Source of the DNA: Hypericum androsaemum
Taxonomy: Eukaryota > Streptophyta > Magnoliopsida > Malpighiales > Hypericaceae
Assembly: GCA_963995505.1 (NCBI GenBank)
Contig: OZ023188.1
Coordinates: 1,550,001-1,614,000 of the forward strand
DNA length: 64,000 nucleotides
Reading direction: 5' to 3'
Numbering within the stretch: the first letter of the stretch is position 1; each line of letters begins with the position of its first letter. Below, in pieces: positions 33,708-45,221 of this stretch. The notes under the pieces were generated by a model. The model made no database searches, was not told the DNA's origin, and saw nothing but the letters and a program-made list of their open reading frames with translations. Made by a program: the position numbers and the translations under genes.

Positions 33708-36630
33708 ATGGAAGGGAAAAGGAGGAGGGAGAAAATAGCAGAAAAGCAGGAAAAATTGGTGGAAAAGTTGAGGAGAGGAGTGGTGATAGGTAAAAGGGTA
33801 GGCCCTACCACCCCAGTTAGACCGTGGAAGAAGAAAACTAGTACTAGTACAACTCGTGCCAATGATGATCATCCTAGTGGAAATGCCATTTTGGACAAAA
33901 GCACCCAACTTGAAGTTGAGGAGCTCCTCCCATGTCCTGAAGTCAGTAACTTTTTTATTACCAAGGATAGGGTAACTTCAGTGAGAAAGCTAGGTGCTGC
34001 CCTTTGGGAGTTGCAGCATTATTTACCCATCTCAGAGATGCACAGGGGTAACAGTAACAATCATAGTAATAACCATGTTGGTTATGGAGGTGGTGGAGGG
34101 GATGGAAGGTTGAGGAGGTACCAGAACAGACACCAGTTTTTGGTCAAGGACAAGGGGCCTGACCTCTCCCACTTCTTGCCTGATCCTTCTCCTAGCTCCC
34201 CTGATCAGGTTGGTTCCTGTTTGTTTGCTTGCCTTTTTAAATTTGTTTGGAAGTTGAGATCTTTAGAAGGGAATTGGAGATGGAAAGATCTCATCTTTTA
34301 GGATAGCGATTGATTATTTGTTTGGGTTTTATTTATAGGATTGGCTTGTCTTGTATCCTGCAACTTGAAAGGATAATTGTGTGCTTATCTGGAAATAACT
34401 TGCTTGGTGGGTTTTAGCTTGGGGAGAAGTTGGGGTCTTAATGTGTCAAAAGATTGTAGCTCTGTAGCTACTAGACAGTTAAAGATCATATCTCGAGGTT
34501 AGGCATTGTTTCTTGGGGTGCAATCTTTAGTCTTGTAAGATGATATGTTTTAGGGGGATTGCCAATTTGTGTGTTCTGCAGCTGATGTTGCTTTTACTTC
34601 TAAACCAGCCAGATAGTGCAGCGAGTTTAAGGAGACATATCGCCGCGTCCCTGATTCAGCATCATCGTTCCATCGAAAGAAGCAATCGCGCCCTGCAACC
34701 GGTGTCCCCTGCTAGTTATGGGAGTTCCATGGAGGTAATTCGAAGACTCTGTTGCTAGAATTGGTTCCTGCTCTGACTTGGATGATGTCTGTGGAAAGTA
34801 TGCTTTGGACTAAGAGCTGATTGTTTATGCATTTGTAGAATGTCATATCGTCCTGCTGCATTTTTCTACCTTTGTTATCTCTGTTGATAAGTGTTATAAT
34901 TCCATGACTTCATAATTGGCGACATTCTTGCAATGATTTCGATCTGCTTCCCAGCACGTATCTGAAAAAGACTCGATGTGATGCTTCGAATACGACTTTA
35001 TACTTTTCACACTTGGACATATTATACCACTCTTGCCATCCTTTTAGTCCTGTTTTGCCACGTTACCTGAAGTTTCTTCTTCCTGCAGATGGCACCTTAC
35101 AATCCGGCAGCCACTCCTACCAGCTCCGTGGAGTTTAAGGGTAGGATGGGTGAGGCACGTTACGGCCTCAAGACATCCACAGAACTTCTAAAAGTACTGA
35201 ACAGAATATGGAGCTTGGAAGAGCAGCATGCATCAAATATGTCTTTAGTAAAAGCCTTGAAAACTGAGCTAGACCATGCTCGAATCAGGATCAAAGAACT
35301 CCTTAGGGATAAACAAGCGGACCGACAAGAGATGGATGACTTGATGAAGCAGATTGCGGAAGACAAGCTGGTCCGGAAGAGCAAGGAACAGGACAGGCTG
35401 CACAGTGCGATTCAGTCAGTAAGGGAGGAGCTAGAAGATGAGAGGAAGTTAAGAAAACGGTCGGAGAGCTTACACAGGAAACTAGCTCGGGAGCTTGCAG
35501 AAGCGAAATCTTCTCTTTCCAATGCTATTACAGATATGGAAAGGGAGAGAAAATCCAGAAGAATGCTGGAAGACCTCTGTGACGAGTTTGCGAAGGCTGT
35601 AAAGTTCTATGAACAAGAGGTGCATTCTTTAAAGCAAAAATCGGACAAGGATTGGGTCGGCAGGGATGATAGTGATCAGTTGATTGTCCATTTGTCAGAG
35701 TCGTGGCTTGACGAGCGCATGCAGATGAAGCTAGAAGAAGGCCAGAGTGGCATAGTTGACAACAATTCGATTGCAGACAAGTTGGGGCTGGAAATAGAAG
35801 CCTTTCTCAAAGCTACACAAATGAATAGTTCTAGGAGAACTACTCGCAAGAAAGGAACAAGGCAGAGGCGGAATTCAATGGAATCTGTTCCGTTGAACGA
35901 AGTCGTGAGTGCACCTCAAGGAACAGTCGATGACGAGGATTCGGAAGGCAGCGATTCACATTGTTTCGAGCTAAACAAACCAAGCAATGGCAACCTAGCA
36001 AATACGCTGGAAGAAGAGGACGAAGGAGAAGACGGAAGCCGTTACAGAGATGAAACACACAAGGCCATTAAAATGAACAAAAGGCCGGCATCTCGCGATA
36101 GGAGCCGAGGTAAAATCCCATCCCACCTGCAAGTCAAGTTTGAAGAACAGATGGCTTGGGCAATGTCAACCAACGGGAATAAGAGATCACAGGCAGCAGG
36201 CTTTGAAGATGTAATTCCAAATGAAGAGAACCCAATTGAGGTTAATGTATCTCCTAAACCAGAGAACCATAACCCCACTCATGAAGGTGACATCTTGCAG
36301 AAAAAAGATAAAACCAATCAGGTCCACGATTCTAACCCGAACCATGTGATCGACAACTTGATACGAAGCCATATTTTAGCATCAGAAGCAGGGACCTCGC
36401 GCCATGAGATTGAAACGGTGGAGCCTTCATCCAGTTATCCGTCAAGGAGGAACGCAAGTCCAGTCCGGCAGTGGACGTCGAAGCTCGTAACCCCTGATCT
36501 CGACGCTTCGGAGTCTTCTACTAAACAGCCTCCTCCAGGCATGAAGGAGCACACCTTGAAGGCCAAGCTTCTCGAAGCACGATCGCGGGGGCACCGATCA
36601 CGCCTCAAGATCTTCAAAGGCTCGTCTTGA
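33708..36630 (+). CDS. USO1/BLT-like plant coiled-coil protein (AT5G41620/AT1G64180 family)
   Basis: Three exons, 33708..34208, 34609..34734, 35089..36630, all phase 0, 722 aa. Exon 1 is basic with the family motif LRRGVVIGKRVGPTTPVRPW. Exon 2 gives SLRRHIAASLIQHHRSIERS and the block ALQPVSPASYGSSME. Exon 3 opens MAPYNPAATPTSS and carries a long coiled coil (about residues 240-405, rich in E/K/R heptads), then an acidic, probably disordered tail. Relatives include BRANCHLESS TRICHOME. The molecular function of this member is not established; cytoskeleton or trafficking roles are only suggested by the family. ATG 33708 is used because the frame 15 bases upstream begins with GTG. An in-frame alternative acceptor exists for exon 2 (see findings). 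Confidence 0.93.
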
Positions 36631-37044
36631 TCAAGCTCTTGACGAAATCATGTTCGAGTTTCGAAAGATCTTCCATTTTCGGTGTTGCCATTGGCCTGTG
36701 TTTCTGTTCCTTGTGAACGAACATAGGCACAGACATATTCCATCTCCCCGAATGCAGCTGCTGTTGTGACTTGCTGGTTTCTTTCCATACACATTCTTGA
36801 AATTGATTTCTGTATATGAGCTTTTTTTCCCGAAGGTAGTTGTAATTTTCAAACTCGAAGATTGAGAGAATCTAAATCTGTTTCCACTTGAACTAATTTC
36901 GGTTAAATTTCGACAGAGCTTGATTAATTAGGTGGTAAACCATCTTGCTTTTAGTAGTAACTTATTTTTGTCTGGATAGTGTCGGGAATTCTATTGAAGT
37001 CAGTACTCAATCCACTCTCGTTTGTGACGGTCTACTAGTTAATT
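36631..37044. other. 3' UTR of the coiled-coil gene and spacer
   Basis: No gene is supported. The tail to about 36880 is probably 3' UTR. Confidence 0.5.
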
Positions 37045-37134
37045 TGGGCCAAACAAATATGGGCTTGGGCCCCTTTCAAAATAATACTATTGGGCCTGCA
37101 TACCCTTAAATATGGGCCAGGGTCATCATGGGCC
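37045..37134 (+). promoter_or_regulatory. Cluster of six TGGGCC/TGGGCT (site II) elements
   Basis: TGGGCY hexamers at 37045, 37060, 37066, 37091, 37113 and 37129, 150-240 bp before the glyoxalase ATG. Site II motifs are TCP-binding elements common in promoters of growth-linked housekeeping genes. A telobox-like accctta occurs at about 37102. Confidence 0.65.
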
Positions 37135-37282
37135 GGGCTAACTCTGGAAAGCGGGAAAACCAGACCCACCTTCTCTTTCAAAAACCCTTCGCAAGTAAAA
37201 ACTAGTCACGGAAGCGAGCTGGTGGGGATAAATAGGGAAGGAGAAAAGCCCGAGGCGGGAGACTCGACTAGCCGTTATCGCG

Positions 37283-37873
37283 ATGGCCGGGGGCGGGGCG
37301 GCGTCGTTTAGGTGGATACTGCAGCTCCACAAGGACGTCCCAAGAGCGGCTCGGTTCTACTCGGAAGGGTTGGACCTCACCGTGAACGTGTGCACTTTGC
37401 GCTGGGCCGAGCTCCAGTCGGGACCCCTCAAGCTGGCCCTCATGCAGTCCCCTAAGTATATCCCCATCGCCACCAACCTCCCGTTCGTTGGCGCCCCTTT
37501 ATGTCGTCTGATCGAAGAGTGCCTTGTAGCTGTTTGATGATTTGCCTAAGAGGCCAATGTTTCGAAGCCTTACTTCTGCTTGGTTTTTGCAGCGACAATG
37601 TGGTGCAGAAGGGGTATTCTTCTATGCTGTCCTTCACGGTGAGCGACATCAACACCACTGTTACGAAATTGATGTCCCTCGGAGCTGAGATGGACGGGGG
37701 TGTCAAGCACGAAATACACGGGAAGGTGAGACACTAAATGAATGTTTCTGTTTGCTTTGGTTGGTGTTGGTGATTTCAATTTAGAGTGGGGAGTAATGTT
37801 GTTGGTTGTCTGTCAGGTTGCTGCAATGAGGTGCATGGATGGCCATGTCATTGGCCTCTATGAGCCTATGTAA
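37283..37873 (+). CDS. Small glyoxalase I / VOC-fold family protein
   Basis: Three exons, 37283..37455, 37593..37725, 37817..37873, 120 aa. A single vicinal-oxygen-chelate domain: FRWILQLHKDVPRAARFYSE (strand-helix start), LKLALMQSP, YSSMLSFTVSDINTTVTKLM, and AAMRCMDGHVIGLYEPM. The length equals the short plant family typified by AT1G64185, which is annotated as lactoylglutathione-lyase-like. True glyoxalase I needs paired domains or a dimer and a full metal set (H/Q-E-H-E), so catalytic activity on methylglyoxal is unproven. The first intron splits the Asn codon (AA|C) and the model closes in frame. The promoter holds the site II cluster. Confidence 0.92.
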
Positions 37874-39770
37874 TGGTTCCTTGTATGTGTGATTGATCAG
37901 CTACGGGTTGGCATTGTAGTGCTTTGAACGGAGAAGACATGAGAAATCCCTCCCTTCTTTGGGTTCCCCTCAATAATGGCAAGCATTTGGCAGTCCAGGT
38001 CGACGACAGCCGTGCACAATGCGTGTAGCGTCGGACCTGCAATGCATCCTAGGCGGGTGAGGGTTTATTACAAGTAGAGTTTGTTATCAAGTAGAGATGA
38101 GGTGGAGATTTATTCTTCTGTTATTTGCGAGGTGCTACCTATCATGTAAATTGGGTATTTTATTTGTCTTCTGTATCTCCGTGCACTTTCGGGATGTCTT
38201 CTTTTGATCTCTTGGGCTCTTGCTTGTAATTTGTACCTGATGCAGGAAACTTGTGATTGTATAACCTTTGGAAATAGTACAAACGAAAATTGGATTTCAT
38301 TTAATTAACTGAAAAGCTGTTCCGCAGAGTAGATTAGGTGAGATTGACCAATTACCCTTTTTCCTGGGCCATTAAGTTATGTGTTTGGACAGGTGAAGAC
38401 AGTATAATGGAATGGCCACTTGGAGGGCATGCTAGATGTAATCTTTTGCTTCTATCTGTTCTTCTTACCTGATCGGGTTGAAGGTGGAGAAACATGTTTG
38501 CACGGAAGAATGGAGTTGCCCCGATCTCATGAACAGAAACCCGATTCTTAGACGCAGTTTCGACATTCAGAATCTTGCGTCTCGACATATCGACTAGGTT
38601 GTAACAGTGACCTACAGATACTTCTGCCGATTGTATTCTCTGTGCAGAAACCGGCCTACAATGAGCATCATTGGTCAAAAGCCATCTGAAAGGGAGAAAA
38701 GCTGAAAGATGTTACCTGTAAAGCATCATCGATGTCAGTTGCTTCAAGAAGGTCTCGTAGGATAAAGTTGTGCCCTATTCCACCAGGCAAGATCTCTTTT
38801 TTCCAAAGATCTTACCTGTAATGCATCGTCGTCGATATCAGCTGCACTAGCTGTTCTTAGCTGCAGGTTGTACTTAACCAAGGAATGCCAATAAGCATCC
38901 TAGCTCTTGATTATTTATGAATTAACAGTCCCTTGGTCCTCAAAGTTCAATTGTTCTTTACTTTGATTGATGTATCTCAAGGGGGGTTAGTTAAGATCAG
39001 AACTTCAACAGATGTAGAATTGGCGGAGAGATAGAAGAGGGTCGGTCCCTTATCCTGTGTAATGTTGCATTGACAAGAAACCTGCAAACAGATGCACTCA
39101 TGAAAATGCTACTACATTAGGATTGTTCCATCTACCAGGTGATCAATGCTCTGCAGCTGGGGCGTACGTGCGACGACCAACGAGACAGACGTTGGCAACT
39201 TCGTTGACTGCTGCAGCGGCCATGGTACCACTGACCACGAGGACGTCGGAGCAGTCATCCGCTTTGTCAATACACTCAGCACCTGCACTTGTAACTGCCT
39301 TGGCATCTGAAGTTGAGTATATCATCAGCCCATGTAAGAAACAAGTCGCATTTCATTGACGAGTCTAGACTCAAAATTGAATAGTAATTTTGGCACAGAA
39401 TATTATTATATGCATGCATGAATACTAAAATCTAATCATATCATACCATACAAGTTGTAGGTCGACCTTGATCTGTTCCCATGCGAATAAATGGGATAAC
39501 AATAACAATGTTTCTAATAATGCACATGCGACCAAAATAATTAAGGACCCCCCAACGCTGTCGTCTTGGGATGGGGGAATATCCCGCCATCCAGCGCAGC
39601 GGGGACAACCTCCACATTCCTTCCCACGATGTCGTCCGGGAATTTTCACCCACGTGGCAGCGCCCGATTGGTCAGCAGGTTGCGAGTTGTAATTGCAAAA
39701 ATAGACCAAAAAGGAATTGGACTAATAGTTTAACGTCCGTCACCGTCAGTAGACAGCAACCGTGTATATC
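37874..39770. other. Spacer between glyoxalase and V-ATPase genes
   Basis: 3' UTR of the glyoxalase gene to about 38290. The middle contains possible antisense gene remnants (see 38430-39340). The V-ATPase promoter follows, with an acgtggca (G-box-like) at about 39650. Confidence 0.5.
38430..39340 (-). pseudogene. Possible degenerate ankyrin-repeat gene remnant
   Basis: Minus-strand fragments with ankyrin-like texture: AECIDKADDCSDVLVV..MAAAAVNEVANVCL (about 39190-39300), and two segments ending DIDDALQ / DIDDDALQ, each followed by a gtaa donor-like sequence (near 38720 and 38815). Frames are broken between fragments and no complete model can be built. The similarity judgement is by eye; it could instead be chance or antisense UTR. 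Confidence 0.25.
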
Positions 39771-39777
39771 TATAAAA
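39771..39777 (+). promoter_or_regulatory. TATA box of V-ATPase subunit E gene
   Basis: tataaaa, 94-100 bp before the ATG at 39871, in a position giving a 5' UTR of about 65-75 bases. Confidence 0.55.
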
Positions 39778-39870
39778 TCGCACGCGCACCACCACACAAC
39801 ACAGAAACAACAACAGTTATAAACCCCACCGGCGGACTCGGCCGCCCAGATTTGATCGGAGAGAGGAAAG

Positions 39871-42106
39871 ATGAACGACGCAGATGTGTCGAAGCAGATC
39901 CAGCAGATGGTCCGGTTCATCCGGCAGGAGGCGGAGGAGAAGGCCAACGAGATCCTCGTATCCGCCGAGGAGGTACTTCAAACTAAATGAATATTTCTAT
40001 TACTCGATCGGGTTCCTTGTTCTGAATCTTGATTATTAATTTTTTTTTTGGGGAATAGGAATTCAATATAGAGAAGTTACAGCTGGTGGAGGCGGAGAAG
40101 AAGAAGATCAGGCAGGAGTACGAGAGGAAGCAGAAGCAAGTCGAAGTCCGTAAGAAGATGTAAATATTTCCATCTCTCTATATCTTATTTCGTAGGTAAC
40201 CGTTTCAATTTGAGTACGAGAGGAAGCAGTAGCCTCGCTTTTCAATTCGTGTTGGATCGGCTAGGATGTTTGATTTGATCGAAGAGCGGTTACCTTTGTG
40301 GCTTCAGTTTGAAATCTTTGGATATGACAGTTAGGCTTGAAGAAGGTTATAACGAATGAAATTGAGAGGCGCCGTTCTGATTAGCTCAGAATCCGAAAAT
40401 TCAGCAGCCTCGAAAAGCGGTTGCCATTGGAGATAAAAAGAATAACGTTTGTTCTTCCGATGGTGTTTGGCAGTGAGTACTCTATGCAGCTGAATGCTTC
40501 TCGGATTAAGGTTCTTCAGGCCCAGGACGATGTTGTTAATTCCATGAAAGATTCGGCGGCGAAAGAGCTTTTGACTGTGAGCAAGGAACATCATGCGTAC
40601 AAGCATCTTCTGAAGGATCTGATTGTTCAGGTTAGTGAGACTGAGTATGTTTATTGATTTTACGGATTCCTACATTTGATCAAATGGTGCCTGTATTAGT
40701 GCTTTAACCGGTGAGGTTTATGTTGGCCATGCACTAATCGTCGAAATGATGTCATTAGAGTGATTTTTTGGGGTAAATGTGATTATAAAGATTTGTGTGA
40801 TCATCGGTGATATTTTCAATTTCATCATTCTAATCAAGGTGTGTAACCTTTTTTTGTTTTGATTTTGTTCAGAGCCTGATCAGACTAAAGGAACCTGCTG
40901 TTTTGCTGCGCTGCCGGGAAGATGACCGACATCTGGTGGAGTCTGTCCTTGGTTCAGCAAAAGATGAATATGTAGAGAAAGTTAAGGTTCACTCACCTGA
41001 AATTATAGTTGATCATGTGTATCTTCCACCAGCTCCGACCCATCATAATGCACACGGACCTTTCTGGTTAGTACATCCTTCTATTTGGGTTCAAAATATG
41101 CTGCAGATTGCAATTTTATCTACTGATAATTCTAATTGAATGGAGTTGTGTGCTATGAATTGGACATTCTTTCATGCATCTGAGAAAATTAGCCACAGTC
41201 TCTCCTAGACAGAGAACAGAATATAAGGTGACTAGAGGAAGACGTTATGTGCAGTGAACTTCGCGGCATCAGATAGTTGTTGGTGGCGGAAATGAAAAAA
41301 AAATGAGAATCTAATGAAAAACAAAGCTAAATACAACATGCAAAGCTAGCCAACCCTTTGCTAATCTTGACATTTGAAATGTTGTCTATAACAACAATCT
41401 TTTAATCAAATTGGTTGAGATTGGCCAGCTTGTTGTTCTTTGCAAGCTCCTCCCTATCTGCTCTTTGCTTTTTCATATCAACTTATGGAAATGGGCAATT
41501 TAGGATAAGGCTTACAACTTTATTTTGGTCATTGACTAGCTCGGGAGGTGTGGTGTTGGCATCTCGGGATGGGAAGATCGTCTTCGAGAATTCTCTGGAT
41601 GCAAGATTGGACGTTGTGTTCCGCAAAAAGCTTCCCGAGGTGAACTTTTATTTTGTTTGCCTCTTAATCTCTGGTATATCTATATGCACATTATGCTGAC
41701 AGAGAAGTGATCAACTCAGATCGTTCAAGAATAAGTAACGGGGACAGAAGATGTTTTCATTTATGAAGATTCAAATCATGACTGGTTTAACAATCTACAT
41801 GCTCTAGCTTTCCCTCGTCCTGGCATCTGTTTCTAATCTGTTTGGTCTTTTTCTTTTAGTAGTTGTTCAAACGAATGCTATGGTTATATCATCGGTCAGT
41901 AGCTCGGTTTCCACCAGATTGAATGCTTATTTGATTTACATTTAGAATAATGATCTGGTAATTGATGCTTGACCGTGTTAAGAATGGTCGGAAAACGGTG
42001 GCGCGTAGAAAAAGAATCCGAAGTGTTCTTTATGCTGCAGGCGCTAAGTTCATTCATTTTCTTCTTGCAGATCCGCAAGAAGATGTTTGCCCAGGTTGTT
42101 GCATAG
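39871..42106 (+). CDS. VHA-E: V-type proton ATPase subunit E
   Basis: Six exons, 39871..39972, 40059..40159, 40474..40630, 40873..41066, 41540..41639, 42071..42106, 229 aa, the normal length (about 230). Subunit E pairs with subunit G in the peripheral stalks that hold the V1 head against rotation in the tonoplast/Golgi proton pump. Seen: N-terminal helix DADVSKQIQQMVRFIRQEAE, EKANEILVSAEEEFNIEKLQ, the long basic helix KKKIRQEYERKQKQVEVRKK, EYSMQLNASRIKVLQAQDD, then the globular C-domain LLRCREDDRHLVESVLG, SGGVVLASRDGKIVFENSLD, and final IRKKMFAQVVA. Three introns interrupt codons and all junctions restore the family sequence. The last exon is only 36 bp. Confidence 0.97.
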
Positions 42107-42985
42107 TGAGTTTACCTGGTATTCTGGGATTACTTATGTTCTGTATAAGACTCTGGTGCCTTGATCACTATTCTCGCTGTGTATTTCCCATTTTAGTGGA
42201 CCCAAACATGACCACTGCTCAAGGATGAGACGCACAAATCGACTCGATCGGTAAATGTTTGTCATAAATAGTGGAGCTATTGCTTGATTAACAGATTTGC
42301 GATGGTCACTTTATAAGGTATCGATGTCCAATAATGAAGATTAAGCACCATAGGTCCAGGAGTAGCTCCCACATTTGGAGACACTTGCATCTATTCGACC
42401 ACTTCTAGTATTAAGGCTTCAAAATTGGGGCCAGTTAGCCCAACTAATCAGATCTGTTTGGTAGCTCCCAACTTAGCCCAAAAATTATAGTGATGCTATC
42501 CAATTATTAAATCAAACGTATTAATTTTATTCGATTCGAATTTAGATTAATTATTAATTCGAAAAGAGCTCTGCCAATTGGTCGAACTGCAGCTAGGGAA
42601 ACGTCATCGTTCAACGGCCATTAGGAGCAGCCAAACAGTGAAGCATGGGAATCATCGAGGGTGGAGACCGAGGCGAGATAGAAAAGACGCCCTCTGGTTG
42701 GTGGCTTAGCCACTCTCTGTACCCTTTCACTCTCTCGACGAGTCCGCCCCCAATAAAATACATCCGCCACCTTCGCTTTCGCTATTTAGAATTGACTAAA
42801 TCAAATTTAAATTCAAATTCAAATTTGAGTTTTATAACATGTAATTGCCTTATTGCAATACACTTGTCTCTGCTAGAGTCTAATAATTAGTAATTACACC
42901 CAGAGACTTGAAAACTCCTCGCTATTTCCATCCCCTCCTCCAAAACCAAACCTCACCTACCCCCCACTCCGACGCCGTTTTTAAG
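42107..42985. other. VHA-E 3' UTR and PGD promoter
   Basis: No gene is supported. A frame extending upstream of the PGD ATG exists but starts at TTG (42908), so it is probably 5' UTR. Confidence 0.55.
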
Positions 42986-44461
42986 ATGGACATGACCCGG
43001 ATAGGGCTGGCGGGTCTGGCCGTGATGGGTCAGAACCTGGCCCTAAACATAGCCGAGAAAGGCTTCCCGATCTCCGTCTACAACCGGACCGCTTCCAAGG
43101 TCGACGAGACCGTCCACCGGGCCCACCACGAGGGCCCCTTCCCCCTCTTCGGCCACCGCGACCCCCGCGACTTCGTCCTCTCAATCAAACCCCCCCGCTC
43201 CATCATCATCCTCGTCAAGGCCGGCTCCCCCGTTGACCAAACCATCTCCGCGTTGACCTCCCACATGTCCCCCGGCGACACCATCATCGACGGCGGCAAC
43301 GAGTGGTACCAGAACACCGAGCGCCGCATCGCCGAGGTCGCCCGAAAGGGGTTCCTCTACCTCGGGATGGGCGTCTCCGGCGGCGAGGAGGGCGCCCGAA
43401 ACGGGCCCTCCCTGATGCCCGGCGGCTCCCGGGAGGCCTACGACAACGTACGCGACGTCCTCGAGAAGGTCGCCGCCCAGGTCGCCGATGATGGCCCCTG
43501 CGTCACCTACATCGGCGAGGGGGGTTCAGGTAATTTCGTTAAGATGGTGCATAACGGGATCGAGTACGGCGATATGCAGCTGATTAGCGAGGCCTACGAC
43601 GTGTTGAAGCACGTCGGGGGGCTGTCGAATTCGGAGCTCGCCGCGGTTTTCGAGGAGTGGAACCGAGGGGAGTTGGAGAGCTTCTTGGTGGAGATCACAT
43701 CGGATATTTTCAGGGTTAGGGACGATTTAGGGGAGGGGTTTTTGGTTGATAAGATTCTGGATAAGACCGGGATGAAGGGGACGGGGAAGTGGACGGTCCA
43801 GCAGGCGGCTGAGCTGTCCGTGGCAGCGCCTACCATTGCTGCTTCGTTGGACGGGAGGTACTTGAGCGGGTTGAAGGACGAGAGGGAGAATGCAGCTGCG
43901 GTGTTGGAGGAGGCCGGGTTGAAAGAGCGCAGGGTCGAGCCCCTCGGGGTTGTGCAGAAGAAGGAGCTGGTGGATGCTGTGAGGCAGGCGTTGTATGCTT
44001 CGAAGATCTGCAGCTACGCGCAAGGGATGAACTTGCTGAGGGCCAAGAGTAACGAGAAAGGGTGGGGGTTGAATCTCGGGGAGCTGGCGAGGATTTGGAA
44101 AGGCGGGTGTATTATCAGAGCGGTTTTCTTGGATAGGATCAAGAGGGCGTACCAGAGAAACCCCAATTTGGCTAACCTGATCGTGGACCCTGACTTTGCC
44201 AGGGAGATGGTGCAGAGGCAGGCCGCCTGGAGGTTGGTTGTCCGGTTGGCTATCGATGCCGGGATTAGCGTTCCTGGTATGTCTGCTAGTCTCGGGTACT
44301 TTGACACTTACAGGCGCGCTAGGCTGCCTGCTAATCTTGTTCAGGCTCAGAGAGACTTGTTTGGAGCTCACACCTATGAGAGGATTGATCGCCCCGGGTC
44401 ATTCCATACCGAGTGGACAAAGCTTGCTAGGGAGAGCGACTCCGGTGTTGCTTCCTCATGA
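42986..44461 (+). CDS. PGD: 6-phosphogluconate dehydrogenase, decarboxylating
   Basis: Intronless, 491 aa. Catalyses 6-phosphogluconate + NADP+ to ribulose 5-phosphate + CO2 + NADPH in the oxidative pentose phosphate pathway. Visible: N-terminal Rossmann start IGLAGLAVMGQNLALNIAEK (residues 6-25), substrate-binding VSGGEEGARNGPSLMPGG (130-147), catalytic KMVHN with K186 and N190, and the family signature KTGMKGTGKW (260-269). The C-terminus ends ASS without a peroxisomal SKI-type signal, so it resembles the PGD1/PGD3 rather than the PGD2 type. Those are cytosolic/plastidic in Arabidopsis. The ATG at 42986 is the first in frame. The 5' third is extremely C-rich at third positions, the 3' part much less. 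Confidence 0.97.
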   Translation: MDMTRIGLAGLAVMGQNLALNIAEKGFPISVYNRTASKVDETVHRAHHEGPFPLFGHRDPRDFVLSIKPPRSIIILVKAGSPVDQTISALTSHMSPGDTIIDGGNEWYQNTERRIAEVARKGFLYLGMGVSGGEEGARNGPSLMPGGSREAYDNVRDVLEKVAAQVADDGPCVTYIGEGGSGNFVKMVHNGIEYGDMQLISEAYDVLKHVGGLSNSELAAVFEEWNRGELESFLVEITSDIFRVRDDLGEGFLVDKILDKTGMKGTGKWTVQQAAELSVAAPTIAASLDGRYLSGLKDERENAAAVLEEAGLKERRVEPLGVVQKKELVDAVRQALYASKICSYAQGMNLLRAKSNEKGWGLNLGELARIWKGGCIIRAVFLDRIKRAYQRNPNLANLIVDPDFAREMVQRQAAWRLVVRLAIDAGISVPGMSASLGYFDTYRRARLPANLVQAQRDLFGAHTYERIDRPGSFHTEWTKLARESDSGVASS

Positions 44462-45221
44462 TGTGGTTCGTGTAGCGGATGCTGATGCTTGTCTGTTAAC
44501 TTGTTAGTGAATTTGGTCGACGATAGATGATGCCGATGGTGGTTGTTATTTGAATTGAGTTTCAGATTTGTTTCTCTCATTGCTGAGGGTTTCCCTTTCC
44601 ATTGACTATAGGCATTGCAGATATTGGTTAACCTTGAATGAGTTTCAACTAGAGATAATAAGAAGTGCATGCCTTCACACTTCTCAAAGATCTTCTTTTC
44701 TTTTGCAATGAATGAAAATTGAGAACAGTTGCTGGTGCATCTTTCCTATCTCCATTCTGATTCCGCTGCCTTCTTTTTGTCGAATTCGGATGCGATGATG
44801 GTTTCTTTGGGATTTACAGTGTTCTTGGTCTAATCTGGGACAGAGGATTCAGATCCTACTCCTGTTAGGACAATCTGCATCTGCACCCTGGGATATCTAA
44901 ACTGTTTCGATGTTCTTATTGCGCATTATGCAGACTTTGCGCATATACTGCCTGCTACTTGCTCGGATTGTGCTCTCTAATGTCCGTTTATATCTCCTTA
45001 TATTTCGGTATCCGAATTTCGGTTTTTGTTCGCCATGGAACACACTACAGCTTCTAATCACTAGGTAAACTGTATATCGCATTTGGATGCTAGGTAGTTT
45101 CGACCAGAAAAAGATACATTGAACTCAGATTGAACTCAAAGGAGAAGAAAGGGAAAGTGATGAAGGGGATGAACATAATAGACGTAATAAAGTAAAGCTA
45201 AAGCCAATCTACAGCATTTGA
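44462..45221. other. Convergent 3' spacer (PGD / DUF1191)
   Basis: 760 bp between two convergent genes. Probably both 3' UTRs; nothing else seen. Confidence 0.55.

Noticed and set aside
42908..42985. 26-codon upstream extension of PGD
   Set aside because: Begins with TTG and has no similarity to PGD N-termini or a clear plastid transit peptide; treated as 5' UTR.
43727..44371. 214-codon antisense frame inside PGD
   Set aside because: It is a mirror of the GC-biased PGD codon usage, with no domain signature; PGD on the plus strand is unmistakable.
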